DNA of 64,000 nt from Asticcacaulis sp. AC466 (GCF_000495815.1 NZ_AWGE01000006.1:186001-250000), one strand, 5' to 3'. Positions 49,968-60,412 are shown, numbered from the stretch's first letter. Notes: generated by a model not told the origin, from the letters alone. Program-made: numbers and translations.

Positions 49968-51287
49968 TTATTCTGCGGCGTTTTCCTGGCTCACCGATGC
50001 CGCAGGGTAGCCCAGGTGGGCCAGAAGGTCCTTGATCTTGATAGACGCGAAATGAATTGAGGAGTCCGCAACGCCATAGGGCATGAAGATCCAGTCACCG
50101 ATGCGCATGGCGCCGCAGGTATAGATAACATTGGGGACATAGCCTTCGCGGTTGTCTTCGGACGGTGACAGAAGCGGTTCCGTCGATCGGGCCAGGACAA
50201 TGCGCGGATCGTCCTTGTCCAGGAGGGCTGCGCCCAGGGAGTAGCGACGCACAGGGCCGACCCCGTGAGTCAGGACCAGCCACCCTTCTTCCAGTTCGAT
50301 GGGAGAACCGCAATTGCCCATCTGGATCAATTCCCATGGCGCTTCCGGGCCTAGAATACGGTCGCCGTAATTCCATGTGTATTTGTCGTCGCTCTCCAGG
50401 TAGAAGATGCTTTCGTGATCAAGACGTCCCACGGCGGCCCACCGTCCATTTATCTTGCGCGGAAAGATGCCGAGCCCCTTGTGGCCAGAGGCGGCGCCCC
50501 GGAAGGGCGTAAGTTTGAATGAGCGGAAATCCGACGTTTCCAGACATTCGCACGCGGTTTCCTTGCCGTTATAGGCGGTGTAGGTGCCCATATAGCTGGC
50601 GCTGCCGCTTTCGTCGGTGAATTTCAGCATGCGCAGGTCTTCCAGGCCGTTGCTTTGCGACCGGGTGACCGGAAAAAGAACGGTTTCCGAGATCGGACAC
50701 GCCTGGTGGCCGTGGACGGTCACTACACCATCTAGCGGTGCATTACCCAGCGGCTTGGCGGCTACGGCAAAATCGGCTTCCGGTTTGAGTTCGACCGTGC
50801 CGTCGGGATGAAAGGTGCCTTCGCGAAATGACACGGTCGAGATATGGCCTTCACCGACGGTGCGTGTTGACATGATGAAGTTCACGCCTTCGCCGGCACC
50901 GCTCTGGTCGGGGTGATAAACGACGGAAGGATTCATAACCGCCGCCGCCGAGTAGCTGTATTCGTGGCAGAAATAGGCGCCGATGAGCGCCATGTGATCC
51001 TCATCTAATGCGTCCAGCCCGCCGTTCATGGCCTTGATCTGGCGGAAGCGTTCGAGAAAAATGCCGCGTGCCTGCCAGTGACGTGAGGTGAAGTCGCGAT
51101 TGACCACCTCCAGTTCGTTACGCACCTGTTCGAGCGACATGGCGGCAATGGCGTCGCAGATGCGACTGACTCGGGAGCCGGCGCCCATGGCGCTGTCACG
51201 CGGACTGATGGAAATGGTGAACGGCAGGATGACCACTCGTTCGGGGTTGGCGTGCAGAGTAATTGGGCTAATAAGCATTTCAGTCAT
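49968..51287 (-). CDS. GH130 glycosidase/phosphorylase
   Basis: Five-bladed propeller enzyme acting on beta-mannosides, either by phosphorolysis or hydrolysis. The 439 residues have no signal peptide, so it is cytoplasmic. Blocks typical for GH130 are VVILPFTISISPRD, YSYSAAAVMNPSVVYHPDQSG, GAASGHKGLGIFPRKINGRWA and GNCGSPIELEEGWLVLTHGVGPVRRYSLGAALLDKDDP. GAGGGA precedes the start. It lies 110 bp after the two-domain glycosyltransferase, which suggests turnover of the sugar made by that enzyme. Phosphorylase or hydrolase mode cannot be told without alignment of the phosphate site. Confidence 0.9.
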   Translation of the reverse strand: MTEMLISPITLHANPERVVILPFTISISPRDSAMGAGSRVSRICDAIAAMSLEQVRNELEVVNRDFTSRHWQARGIFLERFRQIKAMNGGLDALDEDHMALIGAYFCHEYSYSAAAVMNPSVVYHPDQSGAGEGVNFIMSTRTVGEGHISTVSFREGTFHPDGTVELKPEADFAVAAKPLGNAPLDGVVTVHGHQACPISETVLFPVTRSQSNGLEDLRMLKFTDESGSASYMGTYTAYNGKETACECLETSDFRSFKLTPFRGAASGHKGLGIFPRKINGRWAAVGRLDHESIFYLESDDKYTWNYGDRILGPEAPWELIQMGNCGSPIELEEGWLVLTHGVGPVRRYSLGAALLDKDDPRIVLARSTEPLLSPSEDNREGYVPNVIYTCGAMRIGDWIFMPYGVADSSIHFASIKIKDLLAHLGYPAASVSQENAAE

Positions 51288-51397
51288 AGTGTATCCCTCA
51301 GATGCCGGCCCTTCCGGTCCGGTTTAGGCAAGGCAAAGTCGCGAACCGCCTTGGCGGTTCGCGTGCGTGAGGGCCCGTATTTTTCAGGCCAGGTGTT

Positions 51398-53734
51398 TTA
51401 CAGGTCGGCTTTGAGGGCCGCCCAGCTCATGGGATAGGACAGGATCGATTCCGCCCCCTGATTCAGGTTGACGCCATTCGGGTTCAGCCCATCATAGCAA
51501 CCGCCGTTGCCGTCGAGCAGACTGAGACCTGAGGTGTTCTCACCATGGAACCAGGCAAAGGCGCGCATGGCTTCGTCACGCCATTTCGTATCGCCGCTGA
51601 TCCGCAGGGCCGTCAGGCAGGCATCGATGGTCGCGAGGACTTCCAGGGGTTGCTGGTCATACAGCGGGTGATCCGGACCATCGTCGGAAAACTTCGAATT
51701 GGGAATGGGCGCGAAGACGCCGTTTCGGGTTTGTTTTTTCATCAGCCAGGTCAGGGAGGCGAGGCCATCCTTCACCATTTCGGCTTCGCCCAGGAAGGCG
51801 CCACCGACGATCAGGCCTTCGCAGACACGCGCATTGTCGTAGGACAGGGACGGTTCGAACCAGTCGTGCCCGGCGCGTGATTGCACTCTGTAACGGTCGT
51901 GGACATCACGGGTGAGGTATCGCACCATGGCCTGAATTTCCTGGCCATCGCCGACAACGCCGAAGGTGCGGATCAGGTTCTTAATCATGACAGCGCGCGA
52001 ACGCAGCGAATTCCACGTCGGCGTCTTGGGCAGAATCTGAGCGGCCAGATCGCTGGCCCATTGTCGCAGGTCGGCAGGCAGGTTTGAGCGGGCTACATCC
52101 ACCAGGCACTCATAGGAGCGCGCGCAGCAATCGTCGGAACCGCCGTCATCCAGCCATTCGCGGTTGTAGGACATGAAATTGCGGAACCGGCTGTCATTAT
52201 TCCAGGCATGGTTCATGAAGGATGCGTAGATGTAGCCAAGCTTCATCTGCTCGGCTGTCAGGGGGGCTATGTTCGATTGCCGTGCCACCAGGGATAACGC
52301 GCGGGCATTATCGTCGGCGCAGTAGCCATGCTGACGATCGGGCAGGCAATATTTCCCATGCTGGAAGATGCCGCAATCGTCGGTCATGCGAGAAACGGCA
52401 TTCCAGGACGGCGCTTCAGGCAGAGAAACAATCAATTTTTCCGGCGGCAGGTCGTAATTGGCGACATCGGCTTCGGCCTGGACGACATAGGCGCGGGCGA
52501 CTTCGCTCCAACGCGACGGTTGGGCCGCCTTGTAGGCTCTCATGGACATCTCCGTACGCAGGTTATCGTTGTCCAGCAGGCTGGAGATGGCTGTGGTAAA
52601 GGCGGCGACATCGCTGAACGGACAAATGATACCGACGCCGTCAGCCAAGGCTTCGGTGGCGTGCCAGTAGGGCGTCGAAACGGTTGGCCGTCCCAGCGCC
52701 AGCGCATAGCTTAGCGTGCCCGACGTGATCTGGGTTTCCGTCAGATAGGGGGTGACATAGACATCTGTCGCCTGAAGCACATCGATCAGGTCATTGTCGT
52801 TCATGAACCGGTTGATGAAGCGCACATTCTCTTCGACGCCCAACTCCGCCGCCATGGCGATCAGGCTTTCGCGGTACTTTTCACCTTCGTCACGCACCAG
52901 GTGCGGATGGGTGGCGCCAATGATGAGATAGACGACTTCCGGGCACGTCTTGCGGATTTCCGGTAAGGCCTTGATCACCGTTTCGATGCCCTTGTTCGGC
53001 GACAGAAGCCCGAAGGTCATCAGGGTCTTCTTGCCGGTCAGATGCAGCATGGGCTTGAATTCTGAAGTGGCGCGCAGGGGGCGCGACGGCGCGCCATGCA
53101 ACACGACCTGGATCTGCTCATCCTTGACGCCGTATACGCGCTTGAGAATGTCCCTGCCCTTCTGGGCCATGGTCACCAGGGTCGAAGACAGGCGGATCAG
53201 GGCCCTCATGACGTGGCGCTGCTCATCGTTCGGGTTTTCCAGAACTGTGTGCAGGGTGGTTACGATCGGCATGTTCAGGCGTTCCAGGCATTCGATCAGG
53301 TAAGCGCCCGAAGGACCGCCATAGATGCCGAATTCATGCTGCACGAAAAGCACCTGGGTGCCGTTCTCGTTGAGTTCGTCGGCCAGGGCGCGATAGGCGG
53401 CGATATCGTTCTGAGGCACCTGATGCGTCACTTCCGACGGATAGTCATAGGCCGCGCCGGGGTCGTTCATGGCGATGACGCTCCAGCTGGCCTGGGGCAG
53501 TGCGCGTGACAGGCAGGCATACATATCGCGTGTGAACGTGGCCAAGCCGCATTGACGGGGCGGGAAGTTACCGATGATGGCGGTTTTCGACAGAGTCACG
53601 CCGGGGGTGCCAATACGGTCAGGACCAATACGATCAGGAACGGATCGGCTGAGCGTTGCGGCCGCCGTAGCGGGTAAGCCTTCCATCTCCGCTTCCAGGT
53701 CACTGGCGATTTCGAAGCTGTTGGCTTGTAACAT
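51398..53734 (-). CDS. GT4 glycosyltransferase with C-terminal helical domain
   Basis: Large cytoplasmic enzyme of 778 residues. After about 45 low-complexity residues the GT-B fold runs to about 430: KTAIIGNFPPRQCGLATFTRDMY, FVQHEFGIYGGPSGAYL, LMTFGLLSPNKGIETVIKALPEI, and the donor-site loop PYLTETQITSGTLSYALALGRPTVSTPYWHA. The last 350 residues are all helical (YCADDNARALSLVARQ, WDDGG-like segments), resembling an (alpha/alpha) toroid of glycosidases or lyases. CGGAGAG precedes the start. Together with the GH130 gene downstream it suggests synthesis of a beta-mannan or mannosyl conjugate. A 15-bp tandem duplication lies in its N-terminus. Confidence 0.87.
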   Translation of the reverse strand: MLQANSFEIASDLEAEMEGLPATAAATLSRSVPDRIGPDRIGTPGVTLSKTAIIGNFPPRQCGLATFTRDMYACLSRALPQASWSVIAMNDPGAAYDYPSEVTHQVPQNDIAAYRALADELNENGTQVLFVQHEFGIYGGPSGAYLIECLERLNMPIVTTLHTVLENPNDEQRHVMRALIRLSSTLVTMAQKGRDILKRVYGVKDEQIQVVLHGAPSRPLRATSEFKPMLHLTGKKTLMTFGLLSPNKGIETVIKALPEIRKTCPEVVYLIIGATHPHLVRDEGEKYRESLIAMAAELGVEENVRFINRFMNDNDLIDVLQATDVYVTPYLTETQITSGTLSYALALGRPTVSTPYWHATEALADGVGIICPFSDVAAFTTAISSLLDNDNLRTEMSMRAYKAAQPSRWSEVARAYVVQAEADVANYDLPPEKLIVSLPEAPSWNAVSRMTDDCGIFQHGKYCLPDRQHGYCADDNARALSLVARQSNIAPLTAEQMKLGYIYASFMNHAWNNDSRFRNFMSYNREWLDDGGSDDCCARSYECLVDVARSNLPADLRQWASDLAAQILPKTPTWNSLRSRAVMIKNLIRTFGVVGDGQEIQAMVRYLTRDVHDRYRVQSRAGHDWFEPSLSYDNARVCEGLIVGGAFLGEAEMVKDGLASLTWLMKKQTRNGVFAPIPNSKFSDDGPDHPLYDQQPLEVLATIDACLTALRISGDTKWRDEAMRAFAWFHGENTSGLSLLDGNGGCYDGLNPNGVNLNQGAESILSYPMSWAALKADL
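53610..53639 (-). repeat. 15-bp tandem duplication in the GT4 gene
   Basis: CCAATACGGTCAGGA (53610-53624) is followed by CCAATACGATCAGGA (53625-53639), one mismatch. It encodes the repeated DRIGP-DRIG in the poorly conserved N-terminus. Confidence 0.92.
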
Positions 53735-53964
53735 GTCGCTCTCCGCTAGAAATTCAGAGTCCCAGCCGAAAAGTTACAGATACGCTCTGACAAAACCTTT
53801 TTAGGGGACGTGATGTTAGGAATGGGGTGCAGGGCCTCATATTGCCTGCGCTTCACGCGACACTGCCGGTTCCCCTGTAAAGATTCAGTACGGAACACCC
53901 CGCACTGCAATAAGTGCGGAGTCACAAGCGCGTGAAGGGATTGCGGCTGGCCGTCGCTATGACA

Positions 53965-54669
53965 TCAGTCACAGAAAAAGAAGCTGTTGGCGGTGAGGCG
54001 CCCGGTCCGCGGATCATCGCTGAGGCGCGCACCGTCGAACAGCGCGCAATGCAGCAGATTGCTGCGGTATAGGATGAGACGATTGAATCTGGGCTCGACA
54101 GCTTCCAAAAGGGTATAGTTGGGCGTGTCCGCGCCCGTATATCCGTTCAACTGCGTGGCCGCCTCGAGTTCCTGCGCGACAATGGTCATGTAGCCCTCGC
54201 GGCGTTCGGGCGGGATGGATTCGTAGCCGGTCGTGTCGTGGCGAAAGAAGCCGGTGCCGCCGGCCTGATCGCGTGCCAGGTAATGTACCATAGCCAGGCC
54301 GCGGGGGTCGGGTTGATCATAATGCGGAATTTTTTGCAGCGGCACCAGTTCGTCCGCCCTTCGCGTCGACAGGGCGAAAAAGGCGCGGGCGCTCATCTGG
54401 CCCTTCCCAATGCCGAACGCGCGCATCAGAGTTGGACGCAGGATGGGCACCAGCGCCTGAAGATAGGCGGTGGGGATGGCGGCGTTCACGCCGGGATAGT
54501 AGGTTGCTTCCGGGGCGGCGAATGGGGTTCGCGCCGCCGCTTCGATCAGATCGTCCGGATTGAGCAGGACATCGTCTATGACGATCAGCGGATTCTGTTC
54601 GGCGCCAATATGGGTCAGGCGCACGCGCGCCTGCGGATTGAGTTGAATGCTTATTTCTTCCCCGGACAT
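53965..54669 (-). CDS. DUF6445-like protein, possible 2OG-Fe(II) oxygenase fold
   Basis: A 234-residue cytoplasmic protein. VIDDVLLNPDDLIEAAARTPF at the start, IPHYDQPDPRGLAMVHYLA with an HxD pair, GGTGFFRHDTTGYE, and the distal His in RSNLLHCALF give the order HxD...H of jelly-roll oxygenases. Proteins of this type often lie with tryptophan halogenases and TonB receptors in Caulobacterales and Xanthomonadales; here the neighbour is an efflux operon. ATG 54669 fits the family start; the open frame to 54735 overlaps the preceding NodT gene. Activity is not known. Confidence 0.78.
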   Translation of the reverse strand: MSGEEISIQLNPQARVRLTHIGAEQNPLIVIDDVLLNPDDLIEAAARTPFAAPEATYYPGVNAAIPTAYLQALVPILRPTLMRAFGIGKGQMSARAFFALSTRRADELVPLQKIPHYDQPDPRGLAMVHYLARDQAGGTGFFRHDTTGYESIPPERREGYMTIVAQELEAATQLNGYTGADTPNYTLLEAVEPRFNRLILYRSNLLHCALFDGARLSDDPRTGRLTANSFFFCD

Positions 54670-54718
54670 GTCGTCATGATAACGCAGTCCGGCGATATCG
54701 GCTTGATTTTTTTTGGCG

Positions 54719-56086
54719 CTATTGTGGCGGCACACCGCCGCCCAGCGCCTGATAGAGGGTCGACTGGTTGATCAACTGCGACAGGCGGTTGTTGTCATAG
54801 CTGAGCTGTTCCTGGCGCAGGGATTGCTGCGCATCCAGCCAGATGCGAAGAGCGACCGAGCCGGTGCGATAGCGCACGGCATAAAGGGATTCGGCCTTAC
54901 GCGCGGCGGCCAGGCTGGCGGCCTGGGCCTCAGCCTGACGCGCCAGTTGCGTGCGCGCCGACAGGGCATTGTCGGTGTCGGCGAAGGCCTGCAAAAGGGT
55001 TGTCTTGAAGGTCAGGACAGCGATGTCGTATGTCTTTTCGCTGATCTTGACGTTGCGGTTCAGGCGGGGGAAATCGAGAAATGGCAGGCTGAGCGCTGCG
55101 GCCAGCGACCCGGTCGGATTGCGGAACAAGGCGCCCAGTTCGCTGGACGATGCGCCGCCCGATGCCGTCAGGTTGAGACCAGGATAGAGTGACGTTCGGG
55201 CAATATCGACATCGGCCAGGGTTTCACGCAGACGCCATTCGGCAGCGCGCAGATCGGGCCGGCGACCCAGCAGTTCGGCGGGCAGGCCGGCGCGGACATC
55301 GGGCAATGGGGTATCGGGCAGGCCTTGCGGTTCGCTGGTCTGCGGCCACGGATCGCCGCCCAGCAGTACGGTGAGGGCCGACCTGTATTCGACAAGCTGC
55401 TGTTGCAGGTCGGCCAGACTGGCAATTTGCGAATTGACGCTTTGCTCGCTTTCCGACACCTCGACGCCCGACACGGCGCCGGCCTTATGCTGGATGGTGA
55501 CGAGGTCCAGCACCTTGCGCGCATAGGCCAGGTTTTGTTCGCCGACCGTGATCTGCTGATGCGTGTAAGCGATGCGCCAGTACAGTTCCGCAGTGGTCCC
55601 GATAAGGGCGAGGCGGGCGGCTTCGCGATCTTCGGCCGTCGCCTGCACTTCCCAATTCGCGGCGCGCGTGGCAGCGGCCAGGCGGCCCCACAGATCGGCC
55701 TCGTAGGAGACGCCCAGACTGGCCGACCAGCGCGTTGCGTCCCCTGTACTCACTCCCACATTGCCGTTCGCTGACGGGAGCTGATCGAGCCGCGTCAGCC
55801 CGGCCTGGAGTTGGGCCTGTTGTACGCGCAGGGCAGCAGCTGCCAGGTCGTTGTTCTTGGCGAGCACGTTCGAAACGAGACTGTTCAACGCCGGATCGTT
55901 GAAGGCCGTCCACCAGTCCGTCAGATCGGAAGCGGTATTCGCTCCCTGTCCGGTCGCATCCTCGGCATGGGCAAACCGGCCCGGCGTCGGCACCGATGGC
56001 GTATGATAAGGCGTCGATGCGCATGCTGTCAGCAGGGCGGTCAGGCCGAGGGCAGAAAATGTTCTGATTTTCGCGAAATGATGCAT
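54719..56086 (-). CDS. NodT-family outer membrane factor of the MacAB pump
   Basis: Outer membrane lipoprotein channel of 455 residues. The signal peptide ends SALGLTALLTACAST, a lipobox. The two repeats show LTDWWTAFNDPALNSLVSNVLAKN and LLGRRPDLRAAEWRLRETLAD. It starts at the stop codon of macB, so the three genes macA, macB and this one form one operon. It differs clearly from the NodT protein at 2301-3758, so the two are not a recent duplication. Confidence 0.93.
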   Translation of the reverse strand: MHHFAKIRTFSALGLTALLTACASTPYHTPSVPTPGRFAHAEDATGQGANTASDLTDWWTAFNDPALNSLVSNVLAKNNDLAAAALRVQQAQLQAGLTRLDQLPSANGNVGVSTGDATRWSASLGVSYEADLWGRLAAATRAANWEVQATAEDREAARLALIGTTAELYWRIAYTHQQITVGEQNLAYARKVLDLVTIQHKAGAVSGVEVSESEQSVNSQIASLADLQQQLVEYRSALTVLLGGDPWPQTSEPQGLPDTPLPDVRAGLPAELLGRRPDLRAAEWRLRETLADVDIARTSLYPGLNLTASGGASSSELGALFRNPTGSLAAALSLPFLDFPRLNRNVKISEKTYDIAVLTFKTTLLQAFADTDNALSARTQLARQAEAQAASLAAARKAESLYAVRYRTGSVALRIWLDAQQSLRQEQLSYDNNRLSQLINQSTLYQALGGGVPPQ

Positions 56087-58047
56087 TAGTCCCTCGCAAG
56101 CGCGGTGACGGGATCAAGCTTGGCGGCATTACGCGCCGGCAGGAACCCGAAGACGACGCCGATCAGGGTCGAGCACAGGAAGGCCGCGATGATCGATATC
56201 GGTGAATAGACCAGGGTGAAATCGCTGCTGAACAGCTTGAAGATCACACCGAAAAGCAGGGCGGTGACAATCCCCAGCACGCCGCCAATCAGACAGACCA
56301 GAACCGCTTCGATGAGGAATTGCTGCATGATATCGCGCGTCCGCGCGCCGACGGCCATGCGGACGCCGATCTCGCTGGTTCGTTCGGTGACGGAGACAAG
56401 CATGATATTCATCACCCCTATGCCGCCCACGATAAGTGAAATAATGGCGATGGCGGAAATCAGAACAGTCAGGGTCGTGGTCGTGGCCGTGATCGTCTGG
56501 CGAATTTCATCCGTGTTCAGAATGGTGAAATCCTGGGTGCCGTGGCGCTGGGTGAGAAGCGTGGTGACGCCTGACTGGGCCACGCTTGATTCCGTGTCGT
56601 CCTTGATGCGGACGGTGATGCTGCGCAACACATTGCTTCCGACAATGCGTGAATTGACGGCCGTATAGGCCATGTAGATATTGAGCGCGTCCGGGCTGCC
56701 GCCGCCTATGCCGGTGCTTTTGTTGGTCACGCCGACGATGCGCGCCGGAACGGACCCCAGCAGAATGACCTGGCCGAGCGGTTTCCCGCCGTTTGGATAT
56801 AGGGTGTTGTAGGTGTTATCGTCTATGACGACATCCTGGCTAAGTCCCGAAATATCTTCCGCCGTCAGCCAGCGCCCCTGTGCCATAGTCAGGCCGCGCA
56901 CCCGGTCATATTGTTCGCCTACGCCCATTATGGTCGCGTTGGCGGCGATGGATCCGGATCGCATGACGGCGTTCGATTGCACCAGCGGGGTCACGCTGTC
57001 GGCATAGGGCTGTTTGGCCAGCGCATTGGCGTCTGAGACCACCAGTGTCCGCACCCGTCCGGAGCGCGTATCGCCAAAGCCCTGACCGGGATTGATTTGC
57101 AAGGTATTTGTGCCGATCGAGGCGATCTGCGCCAGGACCTGCTGGCGCGAGCCCTCACCCAGAGCGACGACGCAGACGACCGATGCGATGCCGATGATAA
57201 TGCCGAGCATGGTCAGGAAGGTACGCATGCGGTGCGCGTTCATGGCCAGGACCGCCATGCGGAAGGCTTCGTTGAAGCTGTCGATCGCGGCCTGAAACCC
57301 GCCCTGGCTCGTCGCGGCGACCGGCGGCAGGCCCTGGTCCTCAGCGACGCCGCGGCCTTCGCCCTTTCGGTCGTTAATGATGCGGCCGTCACGGATTTCG
57401 ATGACGCGTTCGCAGTGTTCAGCCACCTCCATGTCGTGAGTGACGATAATGACGGTGTGGCCTTCCTTGTGCAGGCCTTTCAGAATGCGCATCACCTCTT
57501 CGCCCGACGCGGTATCGAGCGCGCCGGTGGGCTCATCGGCCAGGACGATTTCGCCGCCGTTCATCAGGGCGCGGGCGATGGAGACGCGTTGCTGCTGTCC
57601 GCCCGATAATTGTCCCGGGCGGTGGCCGGTACGATCGGCCAGGCCTAGTCGGCCCAGGAGATCGGCTGCGCGTGTCTTGCGGTTCTCCGGCGGCGTTCCC
57701 GAATAGATGGCGGGCACTTCGACATTGCCAAGCGCCGTCAGGTCGCCAAGCAGATGATAGCGCTGGAAAATGAACCCGAAATGCTCACGGCGCAGTTCGG
57801 CCAGTTCATCCGGACCGAGTTCCGAGGTCGGCCGGCCACCGACCTTGTATGTTCCTGCCGTTGGCCGGTCGAGACAGCCGAGAATATTCATCAGCGTCGA
57901 TTTGCCCGACCCCGACTGGCCGACAATGGCCAGCATTTCGCCGGGCATGACGGTCAGGTCAATATCGTGCAGAACGGTTATGGTGCCTTCGCCGGCGGGA
58001 AATTCGCGCCTGAGCTTGGACACTTCCAGGGCGGGAGGCGCCGTCAT
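56086..58047 (-). CDS. macB: MacB-type ABC exporter
   Basis: Inner-membrane ATPase/permease of the MacAB tripartite pump, 653 residues. The N-terminal ABC domain has Walker [10 protein letters not shown], signature [15 protein letters not shown] and Walker [13 protein letters not shown], with switch His in [10 protein letters not shown]. One TM helix follows at about 285-305, a large periplasmic domain, and three TM helices at the end (about 530-640) with the FtsX-type pattern [24 protein letters not shown]. Substrates of MacB include macrolides, peptides and protoporphyrin. The gene starts 14 bp after macA. Confidence 0.95.
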   Translation of the reverse strand: MTAPPALEVSKLRREFPAGEGTITVLHDIDLTVMPGEMLAIVGQSGSGKSTLMNILGCLDRPTAGTYKVGGRPTSELGPDELAELRREHFGFIFQRYHLLGDLTALGNVEVPAIYSGTPPENRKTRAADLLGRLGLADRTGHRPGQLSGGQQQRVSIARALMNGGEIVLADEPTGALDTASGEEVMRILKGLHKEGHTVIIVTHDMEVAEHCERVIEIRDGRIINDRKGEGRGVAEDQGLPPVAATSQGGFQAAIDSFNEAFRMAVLAMNAHRMRTFLTMLGIIIGIASVVCVVALGEGSRQQVLAQIASIGTNTLQINPGQGFGDTRSGRVRTLVVSDANALAKQPYADSVTPLVQSNAVMRSGSIAANATIMGVGEQYDRVRGLTMAQGRWLTAEDISGLSQDVVIDDNTYNTLYPNGGKPLGQVILLGSVPARIVGVTNKSTGIGGGSPDALNIYMAYTAVNSRIVGSNVLRSITVRIKDDTESSVAQSGVTTLLTQRHGTQDFTILNTDEIRQTITATTTTLTVLISAIAIISLIVGGIGVMNIMLVSVTERTSEIGVRMAVGARTRDIMQQFLIEAVLVCLIGGVLGIVTALLFGVIFKLFSSDFTLVYSPISIIAAFLCSTLIGVVFGFLPARNAAKLDPVTALARD

Positions 58048-58061
58048 GACAAATCTCCCAT

Positions 58062-59297
58062 TTACAGGCCACGTGGCGGACGCGTACCGCCGCCCAGACC
58101 GCCCGCAGCACCGCGATTATTGCCGCCGCTGCGGTTCGCCGATGAGCTGGCGCCGGATTGCGCCTGGGCGATCACGACCTGCTCACCGGCGGCGATACCG
58201 CTCAAGACCTGGACATTGGTGCCGTCATTGATGCCGATCTTGACGTGGCGAACCTCCGGTTTTTTCGAGTCTTTGGCGACGACACGGACCGTATAGGAGC
58301 CGTCCTTGTCCTTTCGGCCAAGGGCGGCCGCGGGAATGGTCAAAACATTCTGGGCGCTTTGCTGCACGATATAGACCTGTGCCGTCATGGAAGGGCGCAA
58401 GACCCCATCGGGATTGTCGACGTCGAACAGGCCGTAATAATAGATGGCGGACGAACTGGTGGCATTGGTTGTCGAGGTGTCGCCGGAAAAATCGGTCGGG
58501 GCCGGTTCGATGCTGCGCAGAGTGGCGTAATAGCGTTTGTCGGGATCGCCCAGGGTCGTGAAATAGACGCGCATGCCGGGCTTGATGTTGATGACGTCGG
58601 CTTCGGAAATCTCCGCCTTGACCGTCATCTTGTCGAGCTGGCCCAATACGACGATGGTCGGCGCCGACTGGTTGGCATTGACCGTCTGGCCCTGCTTGGT
58701 GACGATGGCGATCACCGTCCCATTCATCGGTGCCGAAATCCGGGTATAGCCGAGATTGACATTGGCCGTGCGGACCGAGATCGACGCCTGGTCGATCTGG
58801 GCATTGGCAGTGTCGAGCGCGGCCTGCGCGCTTTTCAGCTGCTGCACAGCCGCCTCATAGTCCGCCTTGGAGCCGGCATCGGCCTGATACAGGGTTTGCT
58901 GACGGGTGAAATTGTTTTGCGCCTGGGCCAACGTGGCCTGGGCCGATGCCCGCTGAGCTTTCTGGCTATTGAGCGCAGCGGCGCTGGTGTCCAGGTCGTT
59001 CCTCTGCTTTTGCGAGTCGATTTCGGCGATCAGAGCGCCGGCCTGGACATTGTCGCCCAGCGCAACGGCCAGCTTCGTGACCTGGCCCGATACTTGCGCG
59101 CCGACATTGACCTGTTCGAACGGTTCCAGCGTACCGGACGCCAGGACGGTTTTTTCGACGGTTCCCATGGCGGCGGCCTGGGTGATCAGTTCCGGACGTT
59201 TGGGTTTATTGAAGATGGTGAGCCACAGAACGATGACGAGGAGAAGACCGGCCGCAAGACCTGCGAAGGTGAGGAACCGCCTGTTTTTATACCACAT
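58062..59297 (-). CDS. macA: MacA-type membrane fusion protein
   Basis: Periplasmic adaptor for MacB, 411 residues. One N-terminal TM anchor (about 9-29, [21 protein letters not shown]) is followed by the lipoyl half [19 protein letters not shown], a helical hairpin at about 95-180 ([20 protein letters not shown]), lipoyl half [20 protein letters not shown] and barrel plus membrane-proximal domain. The C-terminus is Gly/Arg/Asn-rich ([14 protein letters not shown]). First gene of the macA-macB-NodT operon. Confidence 0.94.
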   Translation of the reverse strand: MWYKNRRFLTFAGLAAGLLLVIVLWLTIFNKPKRPELITQAAAMGTVEKTVLASGTLEPFEQVNVGAQVSGQVTKLAVALGDNVQAGALIAEIDSQKQRNDLDTSAAALNSQKAQRASAQATLAQAQNNFTRQQTLYQADAGSKADYEAAVQQLKSAQAALDTANAQIDQASISVRTANVNLGYTRISAPMNGTVIAIVTKQGQTVNANQSAPTIVVLGQLDKMTVKAEISEADVINIKPGMRVYFTTLGDPDKRYYATLRSIEPAPTDFSGDTSTTNATSSSAIYYYGLFDVDNPDGVLRPSMTAQVYIVQQSAQNVLTIPAAALGRKDKDGSYTVRVVAKDSKKPEVRHVKIGINDGTNVQVLSGIAAGEQVVIAQAQSGASSSANRSGGNNRGAAGGLGGGTRPPRGL

Positions 59298-59405
59298 GCC
59301 TTACGCCGCTATTCCATCTGGATTGCGCCCCCGCAGACCATGTCCATGGCCATTCCACGCAATGAGTGTGAAATATCCGTCGTAAAAAAACGATGGGGTT
59401 CGATT

Positions 59406-60410
59406 TTAGGCGGTCACGGCCTCCCAGTGCCCGGACGTTTCCGAGCGGAACAGAGCGTCGATGATCCGCATATTGAGGGCGGCATCCTGAATGCCGTAGG
59501 GCAACGGCGCCTCGCCACGGACGGCGCGGCTGAAGGCCTCCCCCATCAGTTGGTATTGATTGGAGGGTTGCAGGGTATGGGTGACCGCAGTGCCGCCGAT
59601 AAAGGTCTGGCCGTCGTCTATGGTGATGACCTGCGGCGCATCGGGCGGCTGGTTGAAGGGGATAGACAGGCTGAGACGCGCCTTGTCGCCATAGACCGTG
59701 ACGCTTTGCGCCGGCGCCAGCGCGGTAGAGACGGCGAAGGTCAGTTGCCGTCCTTCGCCGAAATCGAGCAGGCCGGAGGTCAGGATATCTGTCCCGAATG
59801 TCTTGTCGCGGCTGATCAGCGCCATGACGCGCACCGGGTCGGCCTCGAAAAAGAAGCGCCCGGCAACAATGGGATAGCAGCCGATATCCATCAGGCCGCC
59901 GCCGCCCCATTCCACCTTGTTGCGGATATTGGCCGGGTCGGTGTTGTTGTAGCTGAATTGCGACTGGATGATGCGCGGCGTGCCGATACCGCCTTCGCGG
60001 ATCAGGCGGCGGGCCTCCAGCCATTGCAGGGAGTGGCGCACCATAAACGCTTCCATGATGTGTACTGACTGCGCCACCTCGGTCAGTTGTTCGATTTCCG
60101 CAGCGTTGAGCGCCATCGGTTTTTCGCACAGCACATGCTTGCCCGCCCGGGCCGCTTCGAGTGTCAGCGGCACATGCAGGTGATTGGGCAAGGGATTGTA
60201 GATGACCTCGATTTCGGGATCGGCGATCAGGTCCTGGTAAGAGCCGTAAGCAGCATCCAGCCCCAGCTTGTCCGCTGTCGCGCGCGCGGCGGTCGCGTCG
60301 CGTGACGCAATCCCCTTCACGCGGATCTCGTCGCTTTGCATCAGGGCCGGAATGACCTTGTTGACGCCGATCCTGGCTGTGCTGAGCACGCCCCATACCG
60401 TCTTTTTCAT
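59406..60410 (-). CDS. Gfo/Idh/MocA-family oxidoreductase
   Basis: NAD(P)-dependent sugar dehydrogenase-like enzyme of 334 residues. VWGVLSTARIGVNKVIPAL at the start is the Rossmann fold, EVIYNPLPNHLH and GKHVLCEKPMALN carry the family's EKP motif with catalytic Lys. The C-terminal half is the beta-sheet dimer domain. ATG 60410 is 3 bp from the stop of the DUF72 gene, so they are co-transcribed. The substrate is unknown; xylose dehydrogenase-like activity has been described in this family in Caulobacter relatives but cannot be assigned here. Confidence 0.9.
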   Translation of the reverse strand: MKKTVWGVLSTARIGVNKVIPALMQSDEIRVKGIASRDATAARATADKLGLDAAYGSYQDLIADPEIEVIYNPLPNHLHVPLTLEAARAGKHVLCEKPMALNAAEIEQLTEVAQSVHIMEAFMVRHSLQWLEARRLIREGGIGTPRIIQSQFSYNNTDPANIRNKVEWGGGGLMDIGCYPIVAGRFFFEADPVRVMALISRDKTFGTDILTSGLLDFGEGRQLTFAVSTALAPAQSVTVYGDKARLSLSIPFNQPPDAPQVITIDDGQTFIGGTAVTHTLQPSNQYQLMGEAFSRAVRGEAPLPYGIQDAALNMRIIDALFRSETSGHWEAVTA

Positions 60411-60412
60411 AC

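Noticed and set aside
53892-53919. GGAAC followed by a CCGCACT/AGTGCGG hairpin as EcfG promoter or terminator
   Set aside because: No CGTT at the proper spacing after GGAAC and no T-run after the hairpin on either strand.
58158-60068. 636-codon open frame on the plus strand
   Set aside because: Antisense to macA and the Gfo/Idh/MocA gene, no family resemblance, composition typical of a shadow frame.
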